A DNA stretch of 64,000 nt from Geobacter sp. (GTDB lineage: Bacteria; Desulfobacterota; Desulfuromonadia; Geobacterales; Geobacteraceae), in NCBI GenBank assembly GCA_016177775.1, contig JACOUQ010000037.1:62001-126000 (forward strand). The letters run 5' to 3'. A program made the translations under genes and the position numbers. How positions within the stretch are numbered: the first letter of the stretch is position 1; each line of letters begins with the position of its first letter. This document shows positions 17,855-27,447 of the stretch, in pieces. Below the pieces are notes generated by a model. That model had not been told where the DNA came from. It was given only the letters and a program-made list of their open reading frames with translations, and did no database searches.

Positions 17855-18913
17855 ATGAAAAAAATGACCAGACAGATCCAGGTGGGAAGCGTAAAGGTCG
17901 GCGGGGGAGCGCCCTGTGCGGTCCAGTCCATGTGCAATACCGACACTCGCGACGTGGCGGCGACCCTTGGCCAGATCCGCAGGCTGGCGGATGTCGGCTG
18001 CGAGCTGATACGCTGCGCGGTGCCGGACATGGCGGCGGCCGAGGCACTGGGGGAAATCAAGCGTCAGAGCCCGATCCCGGTCATCGCCGACATCCATTTC
18101 GATTACAGGCTGGCCCTCAAGGTCCTCGAAGGTGGCATTGACGGTCTGCGTCTCAACCCCGGCAACATCGGCGAGCGATGGAAGGTGGAGGAAGTCGTCA
18201 AAGCGGCCCGGGATCGCCTGGTGCCGATCCGGATCGGCGTAAATGCCGGCTCCCTGGAAAAGGAGTTCTTGGAGAAGTACGGCCATCCCACGGCCCAGGC
18301 CATGGCGGATTCCGCTCTTGGGCATATTCGCATCCTGGAGGAGTTGGGGTATGACCAGATAAAGATATCCCTCAAGGCCTCGGACGTGATGAAGACTGTC
18401 GAGGCATACCGCCTTCTTTCTCAAGCGGTCGATTACCCACTGCATATCGGCATCACCGAGGCCGGGACGACCTTCTCCGGCACCATTAAGTCCGCCGTCG
18501 GGCTCGGCATCCTTCTGGCCGACGGTATCGGCGACACCATGCGGGTCTCCCTCACCGGTGACCCGGTGGACGAGGTAAGGGTCGGCTTCGAGATACTCAA
18601 GGACCTGGGGCTGCGGCAGAAGGGGGTCAATTTCGTCTCCTGCCCCACCTGCGGCCGTTGCCAGATCAACCTCATCAAGGTGGCGGAAGATGTGGAGAAA
18701 CGGCTGGCCGGCATCGACAAGCCGATCACCGTGGCGGTCATGGGGTGCGTGGTGAACGGCCCCGGCGAGGCGCGCGAGGCGGACGTTGGGATCGCCGGCG
18801 GCAAGGGTGAAGGGCTGCTCTTCCGTCACGGCGAGATGGTGCGCAAGGTGCCGGAGAGCGAGATGGTGGACGCCCTGCTGGCTGAGGTTGAGAAGATGGT
18901 GAAGGAAGGGTAG
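17855..18913 (+). CDS. ispG: 4-hydroxy-3-methylbut-2-en-1-yl diphosphate synthase
   Basis: IspG/GcpE turns methylerythritol cyclodiphosphate into HMBPP in the MEP isoprenoid pathway. The 352-residue protein has the short bacterial form: TIM-barrel with GGGAPCAVQSMCNTDTRD and VIADIHFDYRLA, and a C-terminal [4Fe-4S] domain with SCPTCGRCQ and VMGCVVNGPGEA. Start ATG 17855 is favoured; ATG 17864 is in frame too. The TAG stop is the first TAG of a GTAG-type palindrome. Confidence 0.96.
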   Translation: MKKMTRQIQVGSVKVGGGAPCAVQSMCNTDTRDVAATLGQIRRLADVGCELIRCAVPDMAAAEALGEIKRQSPIPVIADIHFDYRLALKVLEGGIDGLRLNPGNIGERWKVEEVVKAARDRLVPIRIGVNAGSLEKEFLEKYGHPTAQAMADSALGHIRILEELGYDQIKISLKASDVMKTVEAYRLLSQAVDYPLHIGITEAGTTFSGTIKSAVGLGILLADGIGDTMRVSLTGDPVDEVRVGFEILKDLGLRQKGVNFVSCPTCGRCQINLIKVAEDVEKRLAGIDKPITVAVMGCVVNGPGEAREADVGIAGGKGEGLLFRHGEMVRKVPESEMVDALLAEVEKMVKEG

Positions 18914-18968
18914 GGGCAACCCCATGTGGTTGCCCTGTTTTTGGGCGGCCACATGGGGCCGCCCCTAC
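18910..18968. repeat. REP-like GTAG palindrome after ispG
   Basis: A 59-base imperfect palindrome starting GTAGGGGC and ending GCCCCTAC. GTAG-headed palindromes are typical of REP elements mobilised by RAYT (REP-associated tyrosine) transposases. The TAG of the head is the ispG stop codon. A similar element follows korB. Confidence 0.75.
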
Positions 18969-18991
18969 ATATAAATTGAAAAGGATTTCAA

Positions 18992-20710
18992 ATGCGTTAC
19001 TCCCAATATTTTATACCAACACTTAAAGAAACTCCTTCCGACGCGGAGGTGATCTCGCACCAGCTCATGCTGCGGGCCGGCATGATCCGCAAGGTTGCCG
19101 CCGGTATCTATGACTACCTACCTCTGGGGCTCCGCTCCATCCGCAAGGTGGAGAACATCGTGCGGGAGGAGATGAACCGGGCCGGCGCCATCGAGATCCT
19201 GATGCCGATGGTGACCCCTGCCGAACTCTGGCAGGAGTCGGGGCGCTGGGATTTTTACGGCAAGGAGCTTCTCCGCTTTCGGGACCGCAAGGATGGCGAG
19301 TTCTGCCTCGGACCAACCCACGAGGAGGTGGTGACTGACATCGTGCGGCGCGAGGTGCGCAGCTACCGGCAGCTACCACTTAACCTGTACCAGATCCAGA
19401 CCAAGTTCCGCGACGAGATCCGCCCCCGTTTCGGCCTGATGCGCGGGCGGGAGTTCATCATGAAGGACGCCTACTCCTTCGACGTGGACAGCAGCGCAGC
19501 CGACATCTCCTACGACAAGATGTACCAGGCCTATCGCCGCATCTTCGAGCGGTGCGGCCTGAGATTCCGGGCCGTGGAGGCCGACACCGGCTCCATCGGC
19601 GGCACTTCGTCCCACGAGTTCATGGTGCTGGCCGAGTCTGGGGAGGATGCCATCGTCTCCTGCAACTGCTGCGACTACGCCGCCAACGTGGAGAAGGCGG
19701 AGGCGCGCATTTCTGAAGTCACGGCACATGTCGAGCCCAGGCCGCTGGAAAAGGTGGCTACCCCCGGCAAGAAGAGCATTGAGGAGGTTTCCGCCTTCCT
19801 TGACGTCCCCTCCTCAATCATGGTCAAGACCCTGGTGCTCCTGGCCGATGACGAGCCGGTGGTGGCGCTGCTGCGGGGCGATCACGACCTGAACGAGATC
19901 AAGCTGAAGAACCTGCTTGGTTGCGAAACCCTGGAGATGGCCCCCGACGAGATCGTGCTGAAGGTAACCGGGGCCCAGCCCGGCTTTGCCGGACCCGTTG
20001 GGCTGGCAGTAAAAATTGTCGCCGACCTGGTGGTGAGGGGTATGCGCAATTTCGTCACCGGCGCCAACGAAACCGACATGCACCTGAAGAACGTGAACCT
20101 GGAGCGTGATTGCGCTGTGAAGGCGTTCGCGGACATCAGGAACGTGAGCCAGGGTGACCCCTGCCCCCGGTGCGAAGGTGGCGCCATGGAGCTGTGGCGC
20201 GGCATCGAGGTGGGGCATGTCTTCAAGCTCGGCACCAAGTATTCCCAGGCACTGAAGGCGACCTACCTGGACGCCGACGGCAAGGAGCAGATCATCTTCA
20301 TGGGATGCTACGGCATCGGCGTTGGCCGGAGCGTGGCCTCCTGCATCGAGCAGAACCACGACGAGAACGGCATCATCTTCCCGATTCCCATAGCACCGTT
20401 CCACTGCATCATCTCGACCGTCAACTACGCGAAGGAAGAGGAGGTGCGCAAGGCCTCCGATGCGATCTACGAGCAGCTTCTTTCGGCGGGTGTGGAGGTG
20501 CTCCTGGACGACCGGGACGAGCGCCCCGGCATCAAGTTCAAGGACGCTGATCTCATCGGCATTCCCCTCCGCATCGTCGTCGGCGCCAAGAACCTTGTGG
20601 AAGGGAAGGTGGAGCTGAAGCATCGTGCGACCGGCGAGATGGAGCTGTTGCTGGTTGCGGAGGCGGTGGAGAAGGTGAAGGCTGCTGTCGCCGAGGCATT
20701 GAAAAAATAA
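18992..20710 (+). CDS. proS: Prolyl-tRNA synthetase
   Basis: A class II aminoacyl-tRNA synthetase charging tRNA-Pro, 572 residues, the bacterial long form. Motif 1 and 2 regions are [20 protein letters not shown] and [19 protein letters not shown]. An INS-type editing domain (about residues 240-390) precedes motif 3 ([15 protein letters not shown]) and the anticodon domain ([20 protein letters not shown]). ATG 18992 follows AAAAGGA by about eight bases. The upstream REP element separates it from ispG. Confidence 0.97.
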   Translation: MRYSQYFIPTLKETPSDAEVISHQLMLRAGMIRKVAAGIYDYLPLGLRSIRKVENIVREEMNRAGAIEILMPMVTPAELWQESGRWDFYGKELLRFRDRKDGEFCLGPTHEEVVTDIVRREVRSYRQLPLNLYQIQTKFRDEIRPRFGLMRGREFIMKDAYSFDVDSSAADISYDKMYQAYRRIFERCGLRFRAVEADTGSIGGTSSHEFMVLAESGEDAIVSCNCCDYAANVEKAEARISEVTAHVEPRPLEKVATPGKKSIEEVSAFLDVPSSIMVKTLVLLADDEPVVALLRGDHDLNEIKLKNLLGCETLEMAPDEIVLKVTGAQPGFAGPVGLAVKIVADLVVRGMRNFVTGANETDMHLKNVNLERDCAVKAFADIRNVSQGDPCPRCEGGAMELWRGIEVGHVFKLGTKYSQALKATYLDADGKEQIIFMGCYGIGVGRSVASCIEQNHDENGIIFPIPIAPFHCIISTVNYAKEEEVRKASDAIYEQLLSAGVEVLLDDRDERPGIKFKDADLIGIPLRIVVGAKNLVEGKVELKHRATGEMELLLVAEAVEKVKAAVAEALKK

Positions 20711-20720
20711 AACTCAAGTC

Positions 20721-20835
20721 TGCCACAGAGGCACAGAAACTCTGAGATGCACAGAGAACCCCAATTTATGTCTTTGGGTGGCTAATAATTTAACGTTTTA
20801 AACGATTTGCTCCGGGTCTCTGTGTCTCTGTGGCA
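20721..20835. repeat. Inverted-repeat element with CACAGAG ends
   Basis: The left end TGCCACAGAGGCACAGA and the right end TCTGTGTCTCTGTGGCA are near-perfect inverted repeats that enclose about 80 bases without a gene. It looks like a small MITE-like element filling the proS-pyrF gap. An in-frame GTG of pyrF lies inside the right end. Confidence 0.65.
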
Positions 20836-20853
20836 AAAATGAAAGGTACTTCC

Positions 20854-21573
20854 ATGACCCGTGACCAGGCTCGTGAAAAGATAATATTCGCCCTTGACGT
20901 CAACGAATTCAGTGACGTGGAGAAGTGGGCGTCGCTGTTGGCCCCGCACGTGGGGATGTTCAAGATTGGGAAGCAGCTCTACACCGCCTGCGGTCCGGCT
21001 GCGGTGCGGATGATACAGAAATGCGGCGGCGAGGTGTTCCTCGACCTCAAGTTTCACGACATCCCCAACACCGTGGCTATGGCAACCCTTGAGGGGGCGA
21101 GGCTTGGGGTGAAGCTGGTGAATCTGCATGCCCTTGGCGGCTACGAGATGATGGCCCGGACCATGGAGACTCTCGACAAGGAATTCAAGGGGGAAGAGCG
21201 GGCAAAGGTTCTGGCAGTTACCATCCTCACATCCTCGACGGAAGAGACCCTTCGCGAGGTCGGCATCGAACACCCTGTGCGCGATATGGTGGTAAGGCTG
21301 GCGACGCTGGCGAAAAAGGCCGGAGTCGACGGAGTAGTGGCTTCACCCCAGGAGGTCCCCCTGATCCGTGATGCCTGCGGCGAAGATTTCCTCATCGTCA
21401 CCCCCGGTGTCCGCCCTGCGTTTGCCGAGGCCAACGACCAGAAGCGGATCATGACCCCGGCCGAGGCTGTGCGGGCTGGTGCGGATTACCTCGTTATCGG
21501 TAGGCCCATATCGGCAGCGAGCGATCCGGTGGAAGCGGCGGAGAAGATCATCGAGGGAATCATGGGCGCGTAG
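20854..21573 (+). CDS. pyrF: Orotidine 5'-phosphate decarboxylase
   Basis: Final step of UMP synthesis, 239 residues, the usual length. Motifs: FALDVNEFSDVEKW, substrate Lys/Asp set DLKFHDIPNTVAMA, HALGGYEMM and TPGVRPAF. ATG 20854 is chosen because AAAGG lies about nine bases upstream and the length fits the family; in-frame GTG 20830 and ATG 20839 lie at the edge of an inverted-repeat element. The TAG stop belongs to a GTAG palindrome. Confidence 0.96.
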   Translation: MTRDQAREKIIFALDVNEFSDVEKWASLLAPHVGMFKIGKQLYTACGPAAVRMIQKCGGEVFLDLKFHDIPNTVAMATLEGARLGVKLVNLHALGGYEMMARTMETLDKEFKGEERAKVLAVTILTSSTEETLREVGIEHPVRDMVVRLATLAKKAGVDGVVASPQEVPLIRDACGEDFLIVTPGVRPAFAEANDQKRIMTPAEAVRAGADYLVIGRPISAASDPVEAAEKIIEGIMGA

Positions 21574-21651
21574 GTTGGGCAAAGGCGGCTTCTTGCCGTG
21601 CCCAACATTTCTATCGCGTGTGTTGGGCACGCTACGCTTTTCCCAACCTAC
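21570..21651. repeat. REP-like GTAG palindrome after pyrF
   Basis: An 82-base element that begins GTAGGTTGGG and ends CCCAACCTAC, with an inner palindrome GTGCCCAACA / TGTTGGGCAC. The TAG in the head is the pyrF stop. It belongs to a different sequence subfamily from the GTAGGGGC elements but has the same head. Confidence 0.75.
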
Positions 21652-21674
21652 AACATCCGATATAGGAAAACCTG

Positions 21675-22433
21675 ATGAAAGAAGAAATAGTCTACGGCAT
21701 AAATTCCGTTCTGGAGGCTCTTCGCGGCAAGCGGAGGGCCTTCGAGCTTTTTGTTGCTCGCGAGGGGCAGGACAAGCGGCTGGAGAAGATCCTGGCGCTT
21801 GTTGCCGAGAAGGGTGTGGCGGTTCGTCAGCGCGACAAGCGGGACATTGCCCGCCTGTGCGGCACCGAGCACCATCAGGGTGTGGCGCTGCGGGTTGAGG
21901 GGTTTGCCTACACCGATCTTGAGGATATGCTGGCCCGTTGGCGAGAAACTGGAGAGCCGGGCCTGCTTGTGCTTCTGGACGGCATCCAGGACCCGCACAA
22001 TCTGGGGGCGATCATCCGGACCGCGGCATGTGCCGGCGCGCACGGGGTGATAATTCCGACTGACCGGGCCGCCCAGGTGACGGCCGCAGTGGAGAAGGTC
22101 TCCGCCGGGGCCGTGGAGACCGTTCCTGTGGCGCGGGTCACTAATCTGGTCCAGGCGATCGAGACTCTGAAGGAGGCCGGCTTCTGGGTCTACGGAGCAG
22201 TGGGGGAGGCGGCAGACCAACTCTACCGCCAGAATTTCAGCGGTAACGTGGTATTGGTGATCGGTGCCGAGGATGAGGGGATCAGGCCGCTGGTGCGGAA
22301 AAAGTGCGATCTTCTTCTATCCGTTCCCTTGCATGGCGGAGTATCATCGCTCAATGCCTCGGTTGCGGCAGGAGTGATGCTGTTCGAGGTGGTGCGGCAG
22401 CGCATTGGCCGTGATTCTGCTTCCGGAAGGTGA
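21675..22433 (+). CDS. rlmB: SPOUT-class 23S rRNA 2'-O-methyltransferase
   Basis: A TrmH-family enzyme of 252 residues that methylates G2251-type ribose in 23S rRNA. An N-terminal substrate-binding domain (YGINSVLEALRGKRRAFELF) is followed by the knotted SPOUT domain with DGIQDPHNLGAIIRTAAC, IGAEDEGIRPLV and PLHGGVSSLNASVAAGV. The family also includes tRNA methylases, so the symbol is likely, not certain. The next gene overlaps its stop. Confidence 0.9.
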   Translation: MKEEIVYGINSVLEALRGKRRAFELFVAREGQDKRLEKILALVAEKGVAVRQRDKRDIARLCGTEHHQGVALRVEGFAYTDLEDMLARWRETGEPGLLVLLDGIQDPHNLGAIIRTAACAGAHGVIIPTDRAAQVTAAVEKVSAGAVETVPVARVTNLVQAIETLKEAGFWVYGAVGEAADQLYRQNFSGNVVLVIGAEDEGIRPLVRKKCDLLLSVPLHGGVSSLNASVAAGVMLFEVVRQRIGRDSASGR

Positions 22434-22435
22434 CT

Positions 22436-23239
22436 ATGGCCATGGATTCCGTGTTCATGCTCAAAAAAGTTGTTTCTCCGCTCCTTTTCCCCTTGCCGCT
22501 GGTCGTGCTCATTCTTACGATTGGCGCGATTCTGATTCTCGTCAGCAGGCGACGCCATGCCGGGAAATTTTTCGTTATCACCGGGACTCTCCTTCTTCTC
22601 GCCCTGAGTTACCCATTTCTGCCCAATCTTCTGCTGAAGCCGCTGGAACGTCAGTATCGCCCTCTCTTTAAAGTTTCCCTCAAGGATTCACCGCTTTTCC
22701 TGACGGCCAGCAAGGCCAAGTGGGTCGTGGTGCTGGGAGGCGGCGTTTCCTCGGACCCGTGGCTTTCGCCAACGAGCCAGTTATCAGAGTCCTCCCTGGC
22801 ACGTGTCGTCGAAGGTGTTAGGATTCATCGTGAACTGCCGCAGTCGCGGTTCCTCGTCTCGGGTGGGGCGCTTTTCGGCAACCGCCCCGAGTCGGAAGTG
22901 ATGGCTCAGGTTGCAAAGTCCCTCGGCGTGCCGGAGCGTAGCATCGTGGAGGAGAAAAAATCGCCCGATACCGAAAATCAGGCGTTGATCATCGGCAGGA
23001 CCGTAAAGAACGATGAATTCATTCTGGTTACCTCGGCCTCACACATGCCCCGCGCAATGGCGCTTTTTGTAAAGCAGGGAAAGAAACCGATCCCGGCGCC
23101 GGCCGGTTATTTGGTTAAGGAAGACGGCGGTACCGGCCCGCGCGGCTGGTTCCCTTCTCCTGCTGCGCTGGAAAAAGCAGAACGGGGGGTGTATGAATAT
23201 ATCGGAATTACGTGGGGCAGACTGAGGGGCAAACAATAA
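22436..23239 (+). CDS. ElyC/SanA-like DUF218 membrane protein
   Basis: A 267-residue inner-membrane protein with two N-terminal hydrophobic segments (residues about 15-35 and 40-60) and a DUF218 domain facing the periplasm (WVVVLGGGVSSDPWLSP, FLVSGGALFGNRPESEV, TENQALIIGR, LVTSASHMPRAMALF). E. coli ElyC of this family supports peptidoglycan and lipid-carrier metabolism. ATG 22436 is a few bases after GAAGG; GTG 22430 and ATG 22442 are alternatives. It is followed by a bidirectional terminator. Confidence 0.85.
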   Translation: MAMDSVFMLKKVVSPLLFPLPLVVLILTIGAILILVSRRRHAGKFFVITGTLLLLALSYPFLPNLLLKPLERQYRPLFKVSLKDSPLFLTASKAKWVVVLGGGVSSDPWLSPTSQLSESSLARVVEGVRIHRELPQSRFLVSGGALFGNRPESEVMAQVAKSLGVPERSIVEEKKSPDTENQALIIGRTVKNDEFILVTSASHMPRAMALFVKQGKKPIPAPAGYLVKEDGGTGPRGWFPSPAALEKAERGVYEYIGITWGRLRGKQ

Positions 23240-23242
23240 GAA

Positions 23243-23269
23243 AAGGGTTTGGCACTGTGCCAAACCCTT
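23243..23269. terminator. Bidirectional terminator between the DUF218 gene and tRNA-Leu
   Basis: A perfect 12-bp stem (AAGGGTTTGGCA / TGCCAAACCCTT) with a three-base loop. On the minus strand it is followed by TTTTCTT, which fits termination of the tRNA-Leu transcript. Confidence 0.8.
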
Positions 23270-23276
23270 GTATTCT

Positions 23277-23362
23277 TGGTACCGGAGGCCGGACTCGAAC
23301 CGGCATGAGGTTGCCCTCGGCAGATTTTGAGTCTGCTGTGTCTACCATTTCACCACTCCGGC
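23277..23362 (-). tRNA. tRNA-Leu (anticodon CAA)
   Basis: Cloverleaf on the minus strand with acceptor GCCGGAG/CTCCGGT, a long variable arm expected for leucine tRNA, anticodon loop CTCAAAA (CAA) and T arm CGGTTCGAGTCCG. The 3' CCA is encoded. Length 86 bases. Confidence 0.95.
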
Positions 23363-23374
23363 GAATGATGGGGG

Positions 23375-23403
23375 ATTATAGCCAATGACCGCCCATGGGT
23401 CAA
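23375..23403 (-). promoter_or_regulatory. Strong promoter of tRNA-Leu
   Basis: Minus-strand TTGACC and a perfect TATAAT with a 17-base spacer. The predicted start is about six bases before the tRNA. Confidence 0.85.
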
Positions 23404-23434
23404 GGAAGAAATTTTTCTGACTGGCAAAAAAACG

Positions 23435-23463
23435 TTGACACCGAATGACACTTCTGGTATTTA
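23435..23463 (+). promoter_or_regulatory. Promoter of tRNA-Ala
   Basis: TTGACA and TATTTA separated by 17 bases, 14 bases before the tRNA. It is divergent from the tRNA-Leu promoter. Confidence 0.75.
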
Positions 23464-23477
23464 TCTATTTCTTATTT

Positions 23478-23553
<76 letters not shown>

Positions 23554-23562
23554 AATTTCAAG

Positions 23563-23592
23563 GGGTTAGCGAGTTTCGCTAACCCTTTTTTG
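23563..23592 (+). terminator. Terminator of tRNA-Ala
   Basis: GGGTTAGCGA-GTT-TCGCTAACCC perfect stem followed by TTTTTTG, ten bases after the tRNA. Confidence 0.9.
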
Positions 23593-23741
23593 TTTTTCTT
23601 GTGTCTACAATTTCTAAACCCATTAACTGGCTTTGCGCATGGCGCCATGATGCGATGACAACTTCACTTTTTTCCTGTCATGTGCTATAAAATCCTCACT
23701 AATTGTAAAATATCCGTGGAGTTCGTTCCGGAGGTACTCTG

Positions 23742-25109
23742 TTGAAGATTGCAGTTGTTGGAAGCGGTTATGTAGGCCTGGTGGCCGGTGCATGTTTTGC
23801 CGAGAGCGGCAATACGGTGACATGTGTCGATGTTGACGCCAAAAAGATTGATGGGCTGAAGAATGGGATAATCCCCATTTACGAGCCGGGGCTCAACGAG
23901 ATGATCCTTCGGAACAGTTCCGAGGGGCGTATGTTCTTCACCACGGATATTGAAGAAGCTGTTAAAAAATCCAGAGTAATATTCATAGCCGTAGGCACCC
24001 CGCCAGGTGAGGATGGTTCCGCGGATCTCAAGTATGTCCTTGATGTGGCGCGTAACATCGGCCGCTTCATGAATGATTATAAGGTTATCGTCGACAAGTC
24101 GACTGTGCCGGTCGGCACAGCCGACAAGGTGCGGGCTTCTGTCAGCGAAGAGTTGCAGAAGCGCGGTGTTGAGTTCGAGTTCGATGTAGTTTCCAACCCC
24201 GAATTCCTCAAAGAGGGGGCGGCCATAGACGACTTCATGAAGCCGGACCGTGTTGTAATCGGCACTGATACCGAGCGCTCGGCCAGGATCATGAAGGAAC
24301 TTTATTCCGCGTTCATGCGCAAGACCAATCGGCTGATAGTCATGGATGTCCGGAGCGCCGAGATGACCAAGTATGCGGCCAACGCCATGCTTGCAACCCG
24401 AATCTCCTTCATGAACCAGATCGCCAACCTTTGCGAGCTGATGGAGGCTGACGTGGCCGCAGTGCGCGAAGGGATAGGATCCGATTCACGCATAGGCTAC
24501 GATTTCCTCTTCCCCGGCGTGGGATACGGCGGTTCCTGTTTCCCCAAGGATGTCAAGGCACTGATCAAGACTGCAGAGGAGAGCGGTTACGATTTTCAGC
24601 TCCTCAAAGCTGTGGAGGATGTCAACGACCGCCAGAAGCAGGTCCTGTCGCAAAAGATCCGAAAATATTTCGGCGATGATCTGAAAGGGAAGACCTTCGC
24701 GGTCTGGGGTTTGTCGTTCAAGCCTCGCACCGACGACATGCGCGAGGCTCCTTCGGTGGTTATCATCAATGAACTTCTTGCTTGCGGAGCCAGGGTGCGA
24801 GCCCATGACCCGGAGGCGATCGAGGAGGCGAAGAAGATACTCGGCGACCGTATCGAGTACAGCCACAACCAGTATGAAATCCTGAAGGGGGCCGAAGCGC
24901 TTGTAATCATTACTGAGTGGAACGAATACCGCAATCCGGATTTCGATCTCATCAGCCAATCGTTGAACGCCCCGCTTATTTTCGACGGGCGCAATCTGTA
25001 TGATCCACGCAGCATGCGTGAGGCTGGCTTCGAGTATTTTTCCATCGGAAGAAACGGGAAAAAATTCGTTACCGACAGCGGCGCGATACAGGACCCCGAT
25101 CATTTCTGA
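23742..25109 (+). CDS. ugd: UDP-glucose 6-dehydrogenase
   Basis: Oxidises UDP-glucose to UDP-glucuronate with two NAD+, 455 residues. The N-terminal Rossmann motif is [14 protein letters not shown]. Central residues include [11 protein letters not shown] and the catalytic cysteine (Cys266) in [10 protein letters not shown]. The C-terminal UDP-binding domain has [17 protein letters not shown]. The TTG start at 23742 is supported by CGGAGG eight bases upstream and by alignment of the first residues with the NAD motif. The product feeds the decarboxylase 26 bases downstream. Confidence 0.96.
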   Translation: MKIAVVGSGYVGLVAGACFAESGNTVTCVDVDAKKIDGLKNGIIPIYEPGLNEMILRNSSEGRMFFTTDIEEAVKKSRVIFIAVGTPPGEDGSADLKYVLDVARNIGRFMNDYKVIVDKSTVPVGTADKVRASVSEELQKRGVEFEFDVVSNPEFLKEGAAIDDFMKPDRVVIGTDTERSARIMKELYSAFMRKTNRLIVMDVRSAEMTKYAANAMLATRISFMNQIANLCELMEADVAAVREGIGSDSRIGYDFLFPGVGYGGSCFPKDVKALIKTAEESGYDFQLLKAVEDVNDRQKQVLSQKIRKYFGDDLKGKTFAVWGLSFKPRTDDMREAPSVVIINELLACGARVRAHDPEAIEEAKKILGDRIEYSHNQYEILKGAEALVIITEWNEYRNPDFDLISQSLNAPLIFDGRNLYDPRSMREAGFEYFSIGRNGKKFVTDSGAIQDPDHF

Positions 25110-25135
25110 CTCACTGACAAAAGGACCCTTACAAC

Positions 25136-26071
25136 ATGCGAATTCTGGTTACCGGCGGAGCGGGCTTCATCGGTTCGCATCTCTGCGAAAAACTTATTGG
25201 CGAAGGACATGAGGTTCTTTGCCTGGACAATTTTTTCACGGGCAGCAAGCAGAACATCGCAAATCTTCTCTCCAATCCCCGTTTCGAGCTGATCCGGCAC
25301 GACATCACCCAGCCCATTCTTCTTGAAGTGGACCGGATATTCAATCTTGCCTGCCCGGCCTCGCCGATTCATTACCAGTACAATCCGGTAAAAACGATCA
25401 AGACAAGTGTTCTTGGGGTCATCAACATGCTGGGCCTGGCGAAGCGCGTACGGGCCAGAATCCTTCAGGCCTCCACGTCTGAGATATACGGTGACCCGGA
25501 AATCCATCCACAGACCGAGGAATATTGGGGGAACGTCAACCCTATCGGCTTGAGGAGCTGCTACGATGAGGGGAAGCGTGTAGCCGAGACCCTGATGATG
25601 GATTATCACAGGCAGAACGGCGTAGATATCCGCATCATCCGCATTTTCAACACATACGGCCCCAGGATGGCCATTGAGGACGGACGCGTCGTGTCCAACT
25701 TCATCGTGCAGGCACTGAGAAACGAAGACATCACCGTTTATGGCGACGGCAGCCAGACCCGTTCGTTCTGCTACGTGGATGACCTGCTTGCCGGCATGTG
25801 CGCCATGATGGACCGCGACGGTATTACTGGTCCGATCAATCTCGGCAATCCGGTAGAGACCTCCATTCTGGAATTTGCCCAGCGCATTATCTCGCTGACC
25901 GGCTCCAGGTCGCGGATTGTTTTAAAGCCCCTTCCAGCGGATGATCCGAAACAGCGTCGTCCCGATATAAGCAAGGCACGCGATCTGATCGGGTGGGAGC
26001 CTGCAGTGCCGATTGAAACCGGATTGAAAAGGACCATCGAATTTTTTGACGGGCTGCTTTCCCGGCGCTAG
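25136..26071 (+). CDS. UDP-glucuronate decarboxylase (UDP-xylose synthase type)
   Basis: An SDR enzyme of 311 residues that probably converts UDP-glucuronate to UDP-xylose. [15 protein letters not shown] binds [14 protein letters not shown] supplies catalytic Tyr and Lys, and the [12 protein letters not shown] and STSEIYGDP segments are typical of the UXS group. The upstream dehydrogenase makes its substrate. Together they should supply pentose units for surface polysaccharide or lipopolysaccharide. ATG follows an AAAGGA site. Confidence 0.92.
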   Translation: MRILVTGGAGFIGSHLCEKLIGEGHEVLCLDNFFTGSKQNIANLLSNPRFELIRHDITQPILLEVDRIFNLACPASPIHYQYNPVKTIKTSVLGVINMLGLAKRVRARILQASTSEIYGDPEIHPQTEEYWGNVNPIGLRSCYDEGKRVAETLMMDYHRQNGVDIRIIRIFNTYGPRMAIEDGRVVSNFIVQALRNEDITVYGDGSQTRSFCYVDDLLAGMCAMMDRDGITGPINLGNPVETSILEFAQRIISLTGSRSRIVLKPLPADDPKQRRPDISKARDLIGWEPAVPIETGLKRTIEFFDGLLSRR

Positions 26072-26086
26072 TCGCGCAATGAACGT

Positions 26087-26362
26087 ATGAAAAAAAAGTA
26101 TCTTCTCCCTTCGGGTATCATACTGTTTGTGCTTTATTTCACCGTATTCGGGGAGCGCGGACTTCTGCGCATCTATCATCTGCGCGAGGAGCATAACCAG
26201 ATGCTCAGGAATGTTCAGGAGCTGAAGACGGAAAATGAACATCTCAGGCGCGAGGTCGAAGCCTTGAAGAGCGACAGGCGCTATCTGGAAAGCATTGCCC
26301 GGAAAGATTTCGGTTTGGTCAGGAAAAATGAGGTGATTTACCAGTTTCAGGGTAATAAGTGA
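26087..26362 (+). CDS. FtsB/DivIC-like septum protein
   Basis: A 91-residue bitopic protein: short cytosolic basic start (MKKKY), one transmembrane helix (LPSGIILFVLYFTVF) and a periplasmic coiled coil (EEHNQMLRNVQELKTENEHL) with a C-terminal GLVRKNEVIYQF. This is the FtsB layout. In other bacteria it bridges FtsL and FtsQ in the divisome. It is 15 bases after the decarboxylase and probably in the same transcript. Confidence 0.85.
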   Translation: MKKKYLLPSGIILFVLYFTVFGERGLLRIYHLREEHNQMLRNVQELKTENEHLRREVEALKSDRRYLESIARKDFGLVRKNEVIYQFQGNK

Positions 26363-26390
26363 CAGAAACAAATATCGAAGGGACCTGAGG

Positions 26391-26407
26391 GGCGTGATAA
26401 CCACGCC
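26391..26407 (+). promoter_or_regulatory. Leader hairpin just before tsaD
   Basis: GGCGTG-ATAAC-CACGCC is a perfect 6-bp inverted repeat 12 bases before the tsaD ATG. No clear ribosome-binding site lies between it and the start, so it may position the ribosome or act as a control site. Confidence 0.35.
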
Positions 26408-26418
26408 ACGCTTTGTAT

Positions 26419-27441
26419 ATGCTGATATTAGCCATAGAATCGTCCTGCGATGAAACCGCCGCCGCTGTTGTCAGAGATGGCAGGGAAGTGCTGTCCAACG
26501 TGGTCGCTTCGCAGGTGGCGACCCATGCCGAATATGGCGGGGTCGTGCCGGAAATAGCCTCGCGCAAGCATCTGGAAGCGGTTTCGCTGGTGGTGCGGGA
26601 AGCATTGAGCGGGGCTTCGATGACGCTCGACGCCATAGAGGGGGTTGCCGTCACCCGTGGGCCGGGGTTGCCGGGAGCGCTCCTGGTGGGAGTTTCGGCG
26701 GCCAAGGCCATTGCCTATGCCAGGAAATTGCCGCTGGTGGGGATCCATCACATAGAGGCGCACTTGTTTGCCCCTTTTCTGGAGCGTCCCGTGGAATTTC
26801 CTTTCCTGGCCCTGGTGGTGTCGGGCGGGCATACTCATCTTTACCGCGTTGATGGATTCGGCATGTATGCGACACTCGGCCAGACCCTTGACGACGCTGC
26901 GGGGGAGGCTTTCGACAAGGTTGGAAAGCTGGCGGGGCTTCCCTATCCCGGCGGGATTGCCATCGACAGGCTGGCCGCCGAGGGTGACCCACGCTCCATA
27001 CATTTGCCGCGTCCACTGCTGCATGACGGCAGTTGCAATTTCAGCTTCAGTGGCCTGAAAACAGCTGTTCTGAATTACGTGCGCAAGAATCCGGGGTCAA
27101 CGGAAGGGGAGCATCTGAAAAATCTTTGCGCATCGTTTCAGGCCGCGGTCTGCGAGGTACTTGTTGCAAAGACGGAAGCGGCGATACTTGCAATCGGCGC
27201 GAAACGTCTGGTTGTTGCGGGGGGCGTCGCCTGCAACAGCGCTCTGCGCGCCGGCATGGCCAAGATGGCCGAGAGGCGTGGGGTTGATCTTCGGATTCCT
27301 TCACCCATTCTTTGCAGCGATAACGCCGCAATGCTTGCGGTGCCGGCCGATCATTACCTTCAAATGGGGATGGATGCAGGGCTTGCGCTCGACTCCTTAC
27401 AAACCTGGCGGCTGGATGATGTAGCTGCCGAGCGGAGGTAG
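26419..27441 (+). CDS. tsaD: tRNA N6-threonylcarbamoyladenosine transferase
   Basis: TsaD/Gcp transfers threonylcarbamoyl to A37 of ANN-decoding tRNAs, 340 residues. Motifs: LAIESSCDETAAAVV, the metal motif HHIEAH, SGGHTHLYRV, GEAFDKVGKLAGLPYPGG and VVAGGVACNSALR. ATG 26419 begins the conserved LILAIESSCDE segment; TTG 26413 is possible. The start lacks a clear Shine-Dalgarno. The rsmA gene follows by six bases. Confidence 0.96.
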   Translation: MLILAIESSCDETAAAVVRDGREVLSNVVASQVATHAEYGGVVPEIASRKHLEAVSLVVREALSGASMTLDAIEGVAVTRGPGLPGALLVGVSAAKAIAYARKLPLVGIHHIEAHLFAPFLERPVEFPFLALVVSGGHTHLYRVDGFGMYATLGQTLDDAAGEAFDKVGKLAGLPYPGGIAIDRLAAEGDPRSIHLPRPLLHDGSCNFSFSGLKTAVLNYVRKNPGSTEGEHLKNLCASFQAAVCEVLVAKTEAAILAIGAKRLVVAGGVACNSALRAGMAKMAERRGVDLRIPSPILCSDNAAMLAVPADHYLQMGMDAGLALDSLQTWRLDDVAAERR

Positions 27442-27447
27442 GCGCTG

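Noticed and set aside
16337..18952. A continuous minus-strand frame reaching far upstream of the RlmD-like start
   Set aside because: The part beyond 17758 is antisense to ispG, which has full family motifs; the extension has no recognisable domain.
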